Source: Mesorhizobium ciceri WSM4083
GTDB taxonomy: Bacteria > Pseudomonadota > Alphaproteobacteria > Rhizobiales > Rhizobiaceae
Reading direction: 5' to 3'
Assembly: GCF_000519305.1 (NCBI RefSeq)
Contig: NZ_JAFG01000007.1
Span: 41,994 to 105,993, forward strand
DNA: 64,000 bases
This document shows, one piece after another, positions 42,428 through 51,639 of this stretch. The notes beneath the pieces are model-generated. The model made no database searches and had not been told where the DNA came from. It saw only the letters and a program-made list of their open reading frames with translations. The translations under genes and the position numbers were made by a program. Positions within the stretch are counted from its first letter, which is position 1; every line of letters begins with the position of its first letter.

Positions 42428-45400
42428 CCGGAACCATCAACGCCGCCAGCGATACCGGCTTCACCGCGCTGTTCATCCGCAGGCCGGTCATGGCCTTCGT
42501 GCTCAACACGCTGATCGCGGTCGCCGGCCTGGCCGCCTTCTACGGCGTCGAAATCCGCGAACTGCCTGATGTCGATCGCGCGGTCGTCACTGTTTCCACC
42601 ACCTTCGAGGGCGCGGCGGCCGAGACCGTCGACCGCGAACTGACCGACACCATCGAGGGCGCCGTCGCCCGCGTCTCAGGCGTCAAGTCGATCTCGTCGT
42701 CTTCCTCATTCGGCTCGAGCCGGGTCACCATCGAGTTCAACGACGGCGTCGATCTGAATGTCGCCGCCTCGGATGTGCGTGATGCCGTCGGCCGCGTCGC
42801 CAACCAGATGCCCGACACCGCCGATCCGCCGCGCATCGTCAAGGCCGACGCCAATTCCGACGCGGTGATGCGACTGGCGGTGACATCGGACAACATGTCG
42901 ATCCAGGACATGACCGTGGTGGTCCAGGACCAGATCGAGGACGAGTTGGCCGCCGTGCCCGGCGTTGCCGACGTCCAGGTCTATGGCGACCGCGACAAGA
43001 TCTTCCGCATCGACGTCGATCAGAACAAGCTGGCCAGCCTCGGCTTCACGGTCGCCGACCTCAGGGCCGCCCTTGCCTCGGTCGCCTTCGATTCCCCCGC
43101 CGGTTCGATCACCACGACCAACCAGGACCTGATCGTCCGCACGACTGCCGACGTGACCACGCCTGAAGAGTTCGAAAACATCATTGTCGGCGGCACGACG
43201 CGCATCCGCGATGTCGCCACCGTCACGCTCGGCCCCGACGTCGGCCAGACCACGCTGCGCTCGGACGGCAAGACCGGCATCGGCATCGGCATCATCCGCC
43301 AGGCGGAATCGAACACGCTGGACATCTCGACCGGTGTCCAGGCCGCCGTCGCCAAGCTGCAGGAAAACCTGCCCAAGGGCATGTCGATCAAGATCACCAG
43401 CGACGACGCCGTCTTCGTCAAGGGCGCGGTGCACGAGGTCGAGATCGCACTCGGCCTGTCCGTGACCATGGTGCTGATCGTCATCTATGTGTTTCTCCTC
43501 GACTGGCGTGCGACGCTGATCCCCGGCCTGTCGATGCCGGTCGCCATGATCGGCACCATCGCCGCCATCTATCTGGCCGGCTTCTCGGTCAACATCCTGA
43601 CCCTGCTCGCTCTGGTCCTGGCAACGGGACTTGTCGTCGACGACGCCATCGTCGTGCTCGAAAACATCGTGCGACGACGCAATGAAGGCATGGGACCGCG
43701 TGCCGCTGCCGTGCTGGGCGCGCAGGAAGTGTTCTTTGCCGTCATCGCCACCACCTTGACGCTGGTCGCCGTCTTCGTGCCGATTTCGTTCCTGCCCGGC
43801 CAGACCGGCGGCCTGTTCCGCGAATTCGGCTTCGTGCTTGCCATGTCGGTGCTCTTGTCCTGTGTGGTGGCGCTGACGCTGTGCCCGATGCTGGCGTCAC
43901 GCATGCTGACCAGCGCATCGCTCCACCACGAAGGTGGCCACGGCATCGGCGCCCGCATCGGCGGTGCGCTCAATACGGCCTACAAGCGCAGCCTGCACGC
44001 CTGCCTTGACGCGCCATGGATCGTGCTTCTGGTCGCGGTGCTGTTTGCCGGCACCGCCTTTACCCTGTTCGGCACCATCCGCCAGGAACTGACGCCGACC
44101 GAGGACCGCGCCGCCGTGCTTCTGCGCATCAGCGCCCCGCAAGGCGTCAGCCTCGACTACACGACGCAGCAGATGCAGAAGATCGAAAGACTGATCCAGC
44201 CGATGCGCGATTCCGGCGAGATCCGCAGCACCTTCGAGAATGCCGGCCAGAACGGCTCTTACAACTCGGGCTTCATGGTGATGACGCTGGCGCCGTGGAA
44301 CGAGCGCAGCCGCAGCCAGCAGGAGATCATGGCCGAGATCAGCCAGCTGACCAGGCAGGTGCCGAGCGTGCGCATCTTCCCGGTTCAGCCCAACAGCCTC
44401 GGCATCCGCGGCGCCGGCAACGGCCTGCAATTCGCGCTGGTCGGCAACGACCGCAAGGCGCTCGGTGACGCCGCCGTGAAGATCATCGCCGAGATGCAGA
44501 AGGACCCGCGCTTCCAGACACCGCGCCTGTCGATCGACCCGACGCAGCCGCAGCTCGCCGTGGCCATCGACCGCGAGCGCGCTTCCGACCTCGGCATCGA
44601 CATATCAGGACTGGCCAACACCTTGCAGGCCATGCTCGACGGCAACGATGTCGTCGACGTCTACATCGCCGACCGCAGCTACGGCGTGAAGCTGGTCTCG
44701 ACCACCAATCCGATCAACGATCCGACGGATCTGGAAAACATCTTCCTGAAAACGGCCGACGGACGTTTCGTGCCGATGTCGACCATCGCCACGCTGACCG
44801 AACGTGCCGTGCCGCCATCACTGTCGCGCGAACAGCAGCAGCCCTCGGTGGCCATCACCTCCAACCTTAGTGGCGACTTCGCGCTCGGCGATGCGCTCAC
44901 CCGCGCCGAGGAGATCGCCACGCCGCTGCTGCCCGCGGGCAGCCGGATCCTGCCGCTGGCCGAGGCGGCGACGCTGGGCGAGACCAACAGCGCCATGGTC
45001 ACCATTTTCGGCTTCGCGCTGGTCATCATCCTTTTGGTGCTGGCCGCCCAGTTCGAAAGTTTTGTCAGTGCCGTCATCATCATGGCGACGGTGCCGCTCG
45101 GACTGGCCTGCGCGATTTTCGCGCTTCTGCTCTCGGGCACCAGTCTCAACGCCTACAGCCAGATCGGCCTGGTGCTTTTGGTCGGTGTCATGGCCAAGAA
45201 CGGCATCCTGATCGTCGAATTCGCCAACCAGCTGCGCGACCGCGGGCTTGGCGTGCGCGAAGCGATCGAGCAGGCCTCGATCATCCGCGTGCGGCCGGTG
45301 ATGATGACGATGATCTGCACCGTGCTCGGCGGCTTGCCGCTGGTGCTGGCGAGCGGCGCCGGTGCCGAGGCGCGCGTCGCGCTCGGCTGGGTCATCGTCG

Positions 45401-45555
45401 GCGGCCTGGGACTGGCCACCGTCTCGACGCTGTTCCTGACGCCGGTCGCCTATCTCCTGCTTGGCCGCTTCGTCACGCCGAAGACCCATGAGGAAGCGCG
45501 ACTGAAGCGCGAGTTGGAGGAAGCCGCCTACACCAATGTGGAACCGGCGGAGTAG
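42424..45555 (+). CDS. RND-family efflux pump inner-membrane transporter
   Basis: A 1043-residue AcrB-type proton antiporter with 12 membrane helices and two large periplasmic loops. The TM4 acidic pair is in LVVDDAIVVLENIVRR and the TM10 lysine in GVMAKNGILIVEFAN, the proton-relay residues. The N-terminal FIRRPVMAFVLNTLIAVAGL is typical. It expels drugs or other amphiphiles with the adaptor encoded just upstream (ATGA overlap). No TetR-type repressor is adjacent; the GTTAC repeats may serve regulation. Confidence 0.94.
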   Translation: MTGTINAASDTGFTALFIRRPVMAFVLNTLIAVAGLAAFYGVEIRELPDVDRAVVTVSTTFEGAAAETVDRELTDTIEGAVARVSGVKSISSSSSFGSSRVTIEFNDGVDLNVAASDVRDAVGRVANQMPDTADPPRIVKADANSDAVMRLAVTSDNMSIQDMTVVVQDQIEDELAAVPGVADVQVYGDRDKIFRIDVDQNKLASLGFTVADLRAALASVAFDSPAGSITTTNQDLIVRTTADVTTPEEFENIIVGGTTRIRDVATVTLGPDVGQTTLRSDGKTGIGIGIIRQAESNTLDISTGVQAAVAKLQENLPKGMSIKITSDDAVFVKGAVHEVEIALGLSVTMVLIVIYVFLLDWRATLIPGLSMPVAMIGTIAAIYLAGFSVNILTLLALVLATGLVVDDAIVVLENIVRRRNEGMGPRAAAVLGAQEVFFAVIATTLTLVAVFVPISFLPGQTGGLFREFGFVLAMSVLLSCVVALTLCPMLASRMLTSASLHHEGGHGIGARIGGALNTAYKRSLHACLDAPWIVLLVAVLFAGTAFTLFGTIRQELTPTEDRAAVLLRISAPQGVSLDYTTQQMQKIERLIQPMRDSGEIRSTFENAGQNGSYNSGFMVMTLAPWNERSRSQQEIMAEISQLTRQVPSVRIFPVQPNSLGIRGAGNGLQFALVGNDRKALGDAAVKIIAEMQKDPRFQTPRLSIDPTQPQLAVAIDRERASDLGIDISGLANTLQAMLDGNDVVDVYIADRSYGVKLVSTTNPINDPTDLENIFLKTADGRFVPMSTIATLTERAVPPSLSREQQQPSVAITSNLSGDFALGDALTRAEEIATPLLPAGSRILPLAEAATLGETNSAMVTIFGFALVIILLVLAAQFESFVSAVIIMATVPLGLACAIFALLLSGTSLNAYSQIGLVLLVGVMAKNGILIVEFANQLRDRGLGVREAIEQASIIRVRPVMMTMICTVLGGLPLVLASGAGAEARVALGWVIVGGLGLATVSTLFLTPVAYLLLGRFVTPKTHEEARLKRELEEAAYTNVEPAE

Positions 45556-45559
45556 AGAA

Positions 45560-45606
45560 ATCTAGGGAAAAGTGTTTAGCGGTTTTCCCTCCGGAATTTC
45601 GTAAGA
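45560..45606. repeat. Rhizobiales-type intergenic repeat (GGGAAAA...TTTTCCC)
   Basis: The stretch CTAGGGAAAAGTGTTTAGCG GTTTTCCC... followed by TCCGGAATTTCG resembles a repeat common between genes in rhizobia. It forms a 7-bp hairpin (45565-45589) between the convergent RND and GtrA genes and may act as a weak bidirectional terminator. Confidence 0.5.
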
Positions 45607-45618
45607 AAAATAGTTCGC

Positions 45619-46029
45619 CTATCTCAGGAACCGGCCTTCGATCGACCAGCGCGCGGCGAGGAAATTCAGCACCGCCGCCACCACGACGCCGCCGATCTTT
45701 GCCGGCCACACTCCGGCGATGCCGGCAAACAGCGCGATCGAGAGGCTGGAGACGCCGAGCGAAATCAGCCCCCCAAGCGAAGCGAAACGAAGGAAGGCGT
45801 CACGCAAACGGATGGCTCGATTGCGCTCGAATGACCAGAAGCCGTTCGCCGCGAACGAGAAGGTGACGGCGATGAACCAGGCAGCGATGTTGGCCGGCAG
45901 CGGCGAAACCCCGAGCTTGAGCAGCAGGAAGAAGCTGGCAAGGTCGATGGCCGTGTTCGCCAGTCCGACAATGGCAAAGCGGACGATCTTGTTGCCGGTC
46001 GAACGCGGGGGCCGCTCGGCGTCGCTCAT
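45619..46029 (-). CDS. GtrA-family membrane protein
   Basis: A 136-residue protein with four predicted helices (KIVRFAIVGLANTAIDLASF; FSFAANGFWSFERNRAIR between helices 2 and 3). This is the GtrA/DPMS-flippase pattern, thought to move polyprenyl-phosphate sugars across the inner membrane. It is the last gene of the overlapping glycolipid operon and pairs logically with the DPM-type transferase at 46832. Confidence 0.9.
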   Translation of the reverse strand: MSDAERPPRSTGNKIVRFAIVGLANTAIDLASFFLLLKLGVSPLPANIAAWFIAVTFSFAANGFWSFERNRAIRLRDAFLRFASLGGLISLGVSSLSIALFAGIAGVWPAKIGGVVVAAVLNFLAARWSIEGRFLR

Positions 46030-46835
46030 CCCCTACCATCCATGATTGCGACGTTGGCGCGGGCCAGGCTGGCTCCGAACGCGTCCGATGCCAGGGCCGC
46101 GAATTCGACCTCGCGCGCACCTTGCATCGTGTCGCGTGCGCGCAGCGTCTCGTCGACATGACCGGGATGGCACATGAACAGCCCTCGTTCCGGCAACCCT
46201 TCGACGGCGGCCTGCAGAACCGCAGTGAACTTTTCAGGATACCGCCAGTCATAGATGCCGGCGAGCGGCTGGAAAACGATGAACCCGGCGCGCTGCATCG
46301 AGCGGTTGAACCCGGCAGCGAGCGCGGCAATCGCGGCGACTTTCGACCCTGCGGCCAGCGCCGGGGCGCCGCGCAGGGCCGGCCTGTCGGCGCCTTCTGG
46401 AAACCGCGCGCGCAGCCATGTGCGCACGACGGGAAGGAAATGCACATGCTGATGCCCGTCGACGAAATCGGGGCGGCGGCCAAGCGCCTCGACGAAGCGG
46501 CTGTACTGGGCGTCGAGTTCCGCATGGACATGGCGCTCGGCGATCCGGCCGCGCAGAACAGGCAACGCCAGTGCGCGGAGCGGTGGCAGCCGGCCTTCCG
46601 GCGCCAGGGCCGACCGGCCGGTAACGGCCAACTGGTCGGTCAAGGTGAGATGCAGCCCGACCGCGGCCCGGCCGCACAGCGGTTTTATGCGCTCTGCTTC
46701 CGCTTCCCATTCCGGAAAGCCGGTCATGCAGCTGGTGCCGGTCAGGCGCCCCCGATCGAGAAGATCGAGAATCCCGGCGGAAACGCCAGGCGCCAGGCCG
46801 TAATCGTCGGCGATCAGGCGAATGCGCCGCGTCAT
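46026..46835 (-). CDS. ChbG/HpnK-type carbohydrate deacetylase (YdjC fold)
   Basis: A 269-residue metal-dependent deacetylase. RLIADDYGLAPGVSAGILDL holds the catalytic/metal Asp pair, HLTLTDQLA and VDGHQHVHFLPVV the metal-binding histidines, and MCHPGHVDE the C-terminal site. HpnK members deacetylate N-acetylglucosaminyl hopanoid; ChbG acts on chitooligosaccharides. The GtrA/GT2 partners favour a glycolipid substrate (inference). ATGA overlap with its neighbours. Confidence 0.87.
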   Translation of the reverse strand: MTRRIRLIADDYGLAPGVSAGILDLLDRGRLTGTSCMTGFPEWEAEAERIKPLCGRAAVGLHLTLTDQLAVTGRSALAPEGRLPPLRALALPVLRGRIAERHVHAELDAQYSRFVEALGRRPDFVDGHQHVHFLPVVRTWLRARFPEGADRPALRGAPALAAGSKVAAIAALAAGFNRSMQRAGFIVFQPLAGIYDWRYPEKFTAVLQAAVEGLPERGLFMCHPGHVDETLRARDTMQGAREVEFAALASDAFGASLARANVAIMDGRG

Positions 46836-47821
46836 CTGTTCGAAGAGCCCGGCTCCGGCCGGGCGGCGGGGGCATCGCTGCGCACGACATCGCGCACGAG
46901 ATAGACCGGCCGATCCTTGCTCTCGCTGAGCGTCACCCAGACATATTCGCCGATCAGGCCAAGCAGGGTCAGGTTGAGGCCGCCGAGCAGAACGACAGCA
47001 ACCAGCAGGCTGGGGTAGCCCGGAACGGCGATGCCGTAGAAGATCACCTCGAAGAACACCTTGGCGCCATAGAGCGCGCCGGCCAACGCCGCGAGCAGCC
47101 CGCTAAGACTGATCAGGCGCAGCGGAATGACGGAGAACGAGGTGAACCCTTCGAGCGAGAAGGCGATCAGGTTGAGCCGGCTCCATTTCGATGTGCCGCT
47201 GGCGCGGCCTTCCGGCGAATAGGGCAATGCTTTCTGGCGAAAGCCCGCCCAGGCAAACAGGCCCTTGTTGAAGCGACGCTTGTCACGCAGGCTGGTCAGT
47301 GCGCGCGCCACGGCGCCGCGCATGACGCGAAAGTCGCCGGCATTTTCGGGAATGTCGAAACGCTGGCTCGAGTTGATCAGGCTGTAGAAGAGCCGTGCCA
47401 GCTGGCTGCGCCGCCAGCTCGCCTCGCGGCGGTCGTTCTGCGCATAGACGACGTCGATGTCGGGATGGTCCACCAACTCGGCAATCAGCTTCAGGCTGAT
47501 GTCCAGGGAATGCTGGAGGTCGGCGTCCATGATCAGCACCATGTCGCCGCGCGACTGGTCGAGGCCGGCGAGCACAGCGACTTCCTTGCCGAAATTGCGG
47601 CTGAGGCGCACGATCTCCCACGATCCCGTCAGCGCCTGCGAAAATCGTCCGGCGCCATCGTCACGGCTGCCGTCATCGACCAGGATCTTGTGCACGGTCA
47701 TGCCAAAGCGCTGTGCCACGGCCGCTTCGAGTTCGCCCAGCAGGCGCGCGAAGGCCGATGCCGATGCCGCCTCGTTGAAGAACGGTGCGACGATATCGAG
47801 GCTCGGCCGCAACTCAACCAT
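46832..47821 (-). CDS. GT2 family, polyprenyl-phosphate glycosyltransferase (DPM1/GtrB type)
   Basis: A 329-residue membrane glycosyltransferase. The catalytic domain shows IVAPFFNEAASASAF, ILVDDGSRDDGAGRF and MDADLQHSLDISL (D-x-D), then SRNFGKEVAVLAGLDQSRGD, typical of undecaprenyl-phosphate mannosyl/glucosyl transferases. Two C-terminal helices anchor it (SGLLAALAGALYGAKVFFEV; LLVAVVLLGGLNLTLLGLIG). GGGAG stands six bases before the ATG at 47821, making it a better start than 47836. It probably loads a sugar on a polyprenyl carrier for flipping by the GtrA protein. Confidence 0.9.
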   Translation of the reverse strand: MVELRPSLDIVAPFFNEAASASAFARLLGELEAAVAQRFGMTVHKILVDDGSRDDGAGRFSQALTGSWEIVRLSRNFGKEVAVLAGLDQSRGDMVLIMDADLQHSLDISLKLIAELVDHPDIDVVYAQNDRREASWRRSQLARLFYSLINSSQRFDIPENAGDFRVMRGAVARALTSLRDKRRFNKGLFAWAGFRQKALPYSPEGRASGTSKWSRLNLIAFSLEGFTSFSVIPLRLISLSGLLAALAGALYGAKVFFEVIFYGIAVPGYPSLLVAVVLLGGLNLTLLGLIGEYVWVTLSESKDRPVYLVRDVVRSDAPAARPEPGSSNR

Positions 47822-48977
47822 TCGCGACTCCCGCATTCACCACCTTTTCCCGTGCCTTGGCCCAGAACCACCAGATCAGCGAACCGGCGATGAGAGTGAC
47901 GGCGACCGGCCGGAACCAGGGGAAGAGGAAATCGTGCACATGGCGCTCGACGCCGCTCAGCCCGGTCACGAACAGCGTCATCGACAGCACCGAGGCAAGG
48001 ACGCCGCCTCGTTCTTCGCGCCACAACAGGGCGATGGCAAGACCGGCTGGCGCCGCGATCATGGCAAAGGTGTTGGGCTCGACGCGCGGGTTGAAGACGC
48101 ACATGTAGAAAGTGGCTGTCAGGAAGATCGCCAGCGCCGCTTTTCCCTGTTCGAGCCTGCGGTCGAACCAGATGACGGCAGAGAGCGTAAGCAGGGCCAT
48201 GACCATGCGCACGATCGTTGCGCCAAATTCCGGAATCGGCAGTCCTATCGTGGTGAACGGTGCCGTGAAATCGGTGGACACGAAATGGCTGGTGTTGTCG
48301 ACAGCCATGGAGGTCAGCATCTGGGCGAAGGCACGATACTGATCGTTGAGATAGCCCGCGGGAGCAAAAGCGTAAGGCAGTGCGAGCACGAACAGCACCG
48401 CCAGCACCAGCACCGGTATCAATCGGAGCCGAAGGGCTCCTGCCAACAACAGCATGATGATCGCGGTCGGCTTGGCGATGATGGCAAGCGAAGCCCAGAA
48501 GAACGTCTCCGCCCGCCGGCCTTCCAGCGCCGACAATGTGAGAAGCCAGCAAGCGCCGGTCAAAAGGATCGTCGCCTGGCCGTTGCGGATCGCCCCCACC
48601 GCCATCGGCAAAGCGAGAAAAAGGCCGAAAGAAAGCAGCCATGTCAGTTCGCCGCCGCCGAGCTTGCGCACCTGCCGCATCGCGGCATAGGTCAGCACCG
48701 CAAACCCGAGGGAGTGCCACACCACGCCGCCCAGATGCGGACCGAGCTTGACTATTGGAGTGTAGAGCGCGGCGAAGGCCGGCGCGTAGAGATACCCCAT
48801 CTCGGATTGGGTGTCGTAGAGCGGCAGACCGGCCTGAAGCGCCTCGCTGCCGTCGATATAGGCCTGCCATACCGTCCGCGTGTGCGGTGACCACAGGACC
48901 AGGGCAAGAACGACCAGGAACGCTCCGATCCACAGGCCAAACCCCAAACGGTCGAAAACCGGCTTGGAAATCGTCAT
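47814..48977 (-). CDS. DUF2029/GT87-like membrane glycosyltransferase
   Basis: A 387-residue polytopic protein with about ten hydrophobic helices and a periplasmic loop containing YIDGSEALQAGLPLYDTQ, the region of GT-C mannosyltransferases (GT87/DUF2029) that carries the acidic catalytic residue. Such enzymes take a polyprenyl-phosphate sugar and transfer it outside the membrane. It heads the operon and overlaps the DPM-type gene by eight bases, giving a complete route: load, flip, transfer. GGAG before the ATG at 48977 decides the start. Confidence 0.85.
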   Translation of the reverse strand: MTISKPVFDRLGFGLWIGAFLVVLALVLWSPHTRTVWQAYIDGSEALQAGLPLYDTQSEMGYLYAPAFAALYTPIVKLGPHLGGVVWHSLGFAVLTYAAMRQVRKLGGGELTWLLSFGLFLALPMAVGAIRNGQATILLTGACWLLTLSALEGRRAETFFWASLAIIAKPTAIIMLLLAGALRLRLIPVLVLAVLFVLALPYAFAPAGYLNDQYRAFAQMLTSMAVDNTSHFVSTDFTAPFTTIGLPIPEFGATIVRMVMALLTLSAVIWFDRRLEQGKAALAIFLTATFYMCVFNPRVEPNTFAMIAAPAGLAIALLWREERGGVLASVLSMTLFVTGLSGVERHVHDFLFPWFRPVAVTLIAGSLIWWFWAKAREKVVNAGVANG

Positions 48978-49191
48978 CAAGGCGCTCCACACAATCCCGG
49001 AACTGGATCAGTCCAGCCTGTCCCGGCATTCGATGGCGGCGGCATATCACGGACGAAGCGGCGTGGCATAGGGGGTTGATGGACGCGGATATCGGCCTGA
49101 CGGTCCCGCGGCGGCGGATAACCGGCAATCTCTGCCCGCAAAGCACTCCGAGGTCCCCCGCGTCCAAGCTTCTCGAATCTTTCGAATTGGC

Positions 49192-50229
49192 CTAAGGCCG
49201 GATGAACACCTTCCCGTTAGGCTTGGCCAGTTCCGCTGGCACCCGCGCCATTGCCTCGGCGAGCGGCACCACCGCCGTCACGTCGGTCGACCAGCGCCCA
49301 TCGGAAAAACGCTTCTGCGCTTCCAGGATCGCCGGGCCGCGGCGGTCGCGGAACTGGCGCATCCACTCGCTCAGCCAAAAACCTTCGATATGCTTATGCT
49401 GGAAGATCAGTTGACCGGGCTCGCGGATAACGGTGGCTTCGGGATCGAGCCGCCCATAGATGATCCAGCGCGAACGCTTCGGCATGACGTCGAAGATGGC
49501 GGAGGCAAGTGGCCCGGTCACCGCGTCCAGGAAGATGCGCGGCTGTTCGGCCTTCATCACCTCGCGCAGTGCCGCCTTGAAATCCGGCGCCTTTTCATTG
49601 AGGACGTGCGCCGCGCCAAGCGCTTTCAGCGAAGCGATCTGATCGTCACGCCGCACGGTGACGATTGGCCGGAAACCCTCTTCCTTGGCCAGGCCGATGA
49701 TCAGCTTGCAGAGCTGGCTGGCGCCGGCGGTCATGACGAAGGCCTTTTCGCCTTCCTGTTTGACGATGTCGAACATGGCAAGCGCGGTGAGCGGGTTGAC
49801 GATCATCGCCGCGCCATCCTCGTCGCGGACCGTGTCGAGCAGCGCAATGCATGCAGCAGCTTCAGCGACGGCATAGTCGGCCCATGAGCCCCAGTTGGTG
49901 ACGCCCGTGGCAAAGGCGACGCGCTTGCCGATCAGGCTTTTGGGATAGGGCTCGTCGCCGCTGGCGACGACGATGCCGACACCCTCGAAGCCGGCCGGCT
50001 GGCCCTTGGCGCGCGGCTGGCCGTACTGACCCTTGATGAAGGCGACATCGGACGGATTGATCGAAGCGAGGCTGACCTTGATCAGCACCTGCGTCGACCC
50101 TGGTGTCGGCACCGCGATGTTGCCCGGCTCGAGATAGGGCTCCATCGCCTCCAGCACGCTGCCGCTCGGCGTCCTGGTGTAGCCGTCGCCGACCAGCAGC
50201 AGCGCCTTCATTTCGGAGGGGACGGTCAT
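49192..50229 (-). CDS. Zinc-less MDR-family NAD(P)H:quinone/enoyl reductase-like oxidoreductase
   Basis: A 345-residue medium-chain dehydrogenase/reductase. The GroES-like N-domain has VLIKVSLASINPSDVAFIKG and GFEGVGIVVASGDE. The Rossmann part has MTAGASQLCKLIIGLAKEEG and HVLNEKAPDFKAAL. No structural or catalytic zinc ligands are seen. It may reduce an enoyl or quinone substrate with NADPH. GAGGAG precedes the ATG at 50229; the longer frame to 50667 is antisense to nothing useful and is rejected. It lies 53 bases downstream of the acyl-CoA dehydrogenase and is probably cotranscribed. Confidence 0.88.
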   Translation of the reverse strand: MTVPSEMKALLLVGDGYTRTPSGSVLEAMEPYLEPGNIAVPTPGSTQVLIKVSLASINPSDVAFIKGQYGQPRAKGQPAGFEGVGIVVASGDEPYPKSLIGKRVAFATGVTNWGSWADYAVAEAAACIALLDTVRDEDGAAMIVNPLTALAMFDIVKQEGEKAFVMTAGASQLCKLIIGLAKEEGFRPIVTVRRDDQIASLKALGAAHVLNEKAPDFKAALREVMKAEQPRIFLDAVTGPLASAIFDVMPKRSRWIIYGRLDPEATVIREPGQLIFQHKHIEGFWLSEWMRQFRDRRGPAILEAQKRFSDGRWSTDVTAVVPLAEAMARVPAELAKPNGKVFIRP

Positions 50230-50282
50230 CGGAACACTCCTCGCCTGGCCCCGTCGGCGTCGCCGGATGACGATGCCGGCGC

Positions 50283-51524
50283 TCAGACCTTTTCCTGCGT
50301 GTACTTCTTCAGCTCGGTGCGCGCCACCTGACGGCGATGCACGGCGTCCGGCCCGTCGGCAAGGCGCAAGGTCCGCAGATGCGTCCACGACCGCGCCAGC
50401 GGCGTGTCCTGGCTGATGCCTTGCGCGCCGAACATCTGCACAGCCTCGTCGGTGATCCTCAGCGCGACGCGCGGTGCGATCACCTTGATCTGGCTGATCC
50501 AGGGGGCGGCGGCCCGCGCATCGCCCTGGTCGATCATCCACGCCGCCTTGAGGCAGAGCAGGCGGGCCATCTCGATCTCCATGCGGCATTCGGCGATGAT
50601 GTCGAAATTGGCGCCGAGCTTTGCCAGCTTCTGGCCGAAGGCCTCGCGGCGCATGGAACGCTGGCACAGCATCTCGAGCGCCATCTCGGCATGGCCGATG
50701 GCGCGCATGCAGTGATGGATGCGGCCGGGGCCGAGCCGCCCTTGCGCGATCTCGAACCCCCTGCCCTCGCCCAGGATCAGGTTCGACGCCGGTACGCGCA
50801 CATTGTCGAAGCGAAGGTGCATGTGGCCATGCGGCGCGTCATCGTCGCCATAGACCTGCATGGCCCGGACCTTGGCCACGCCTTTCGTGTCGGAAGGCAC
50901 CAGGATCATGGAGTGGCGGCGGTGCTGCGGCTCTTCATCACCGCCGGTCCTGACCATGACGATGTAGATGGCGCAGCGCGGATCGCCCGCGCCAGAGGCC
51001 CACCATTTCTCGCCGTTGAGCACATAGTCGTCGCCCTGACGCTCGCAGCGCATGGCAATGTTGGTGGCGTCGGACGAGGCGACGTCCGGCTCGGTCATCA
51101 GATAGGCCGAACGGATCTTGCCATCGAGCAGCGGTTCCAGCCATGCTTTCTTGTGGTCGGCCGAGCCGTACCGCTCCAGCACCTCCATGTTGCCGGTGTC
51201 GGGCGCCGAGCAGTTGAAGGTCTCGGCGCCGAGATGCGCCTTGCCCATCTCCTCGGCCAGATAGGCGTATTCGACGGTGGAAAGGCCGTAGCCGCGTTCC
51301 GAGCCGGTCAGCCAGAAATTCCACAGGCCGCGCTCTCGTGCGGTCTTCTTCAGCCCTTCGAGGATCTCGCTCTGGCGCGCACTGTAGACCCAGCGGTCGC
51401 CTTCCTTGCCCACCTCGCTGAGAAACTCCCTGTCGAGCGGCATGATTTCGTCGCGCACCATGGCCGCGACGCGCGCGTGGATCGGCTTCAGCCGCTCGGT
51501 CATGCCGAGATTCATCTCCGTCAT
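50283..51524 (-). CDS. Acyl-CoA dehydrogenase (ACAD10/11-like branch)
   Basis: A 413-residue flavoenzyme. It starts with the longer N-terminus of the ACAD10/11 branch (LKPIHARVAAMVRDEIMPLD) and shows YLMTEPDVASSDATNIAMRC (FAD contact), GEKWWASGAGDPRCAIYIVM, GPGRIHHCMRAIGHAEMALE and a C-terminal ISQDTPLARSWTHLRTLRLA. In this branch dehydrogenation can be coupled to loss of a 4-phosphate group. The adjacent APH-like kinase (52977) supports such a role. Divergent from the SDR-MaoC-kinase genes, with a 115-bp gap that must hold both promoters. Confidence 0.9.
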   Translation of the reverse strand: MTEMNLGMTERLKPIHARVAAMVRDEIMPLDREFLSEVGKEGDRWVYSARQSEILEGLKKTARERGLWNFWLTGSERGYGLSTVEYAYLAEEMGKAHLGAETFNCSAPDTGNMEVLERYGSADHKKAWLEPLLDGKIRSAYLMTEPDVASSDATNIAMRCERQGDDYVLNGEKWWASGAGDPRCAIYIVMVRTGGDEEPQHRRHSMILVPSDTKGVAKVRAMQVYGDDDAPHGHMHLRFDNVRVPASNLILGEGRGFEIAQGRLGPGRIHHCMRAIGHAEMALEMLCQRSMRREAFGQKLAKLGANFDIIAECRMEIEMARLLCLKAAWMIDQGDARAAAPWISQIKVIAPRVALRITDEAVQMFGAQGISQDTPLARSWTHLRTLRLADGPDAVHRRQVARTELKKYTQEKV

Positions 51525-51639
51525 CGGTCGCTAACCCTTCATACACGCTAGGCATTTTGTCAGTGGCAAGGATGACCGTATTTCGGATAGCCTTGTCAAC
51601 GCGAACTGTTTGCCCGCATGCCGAGCGCGGAGGATTGTG

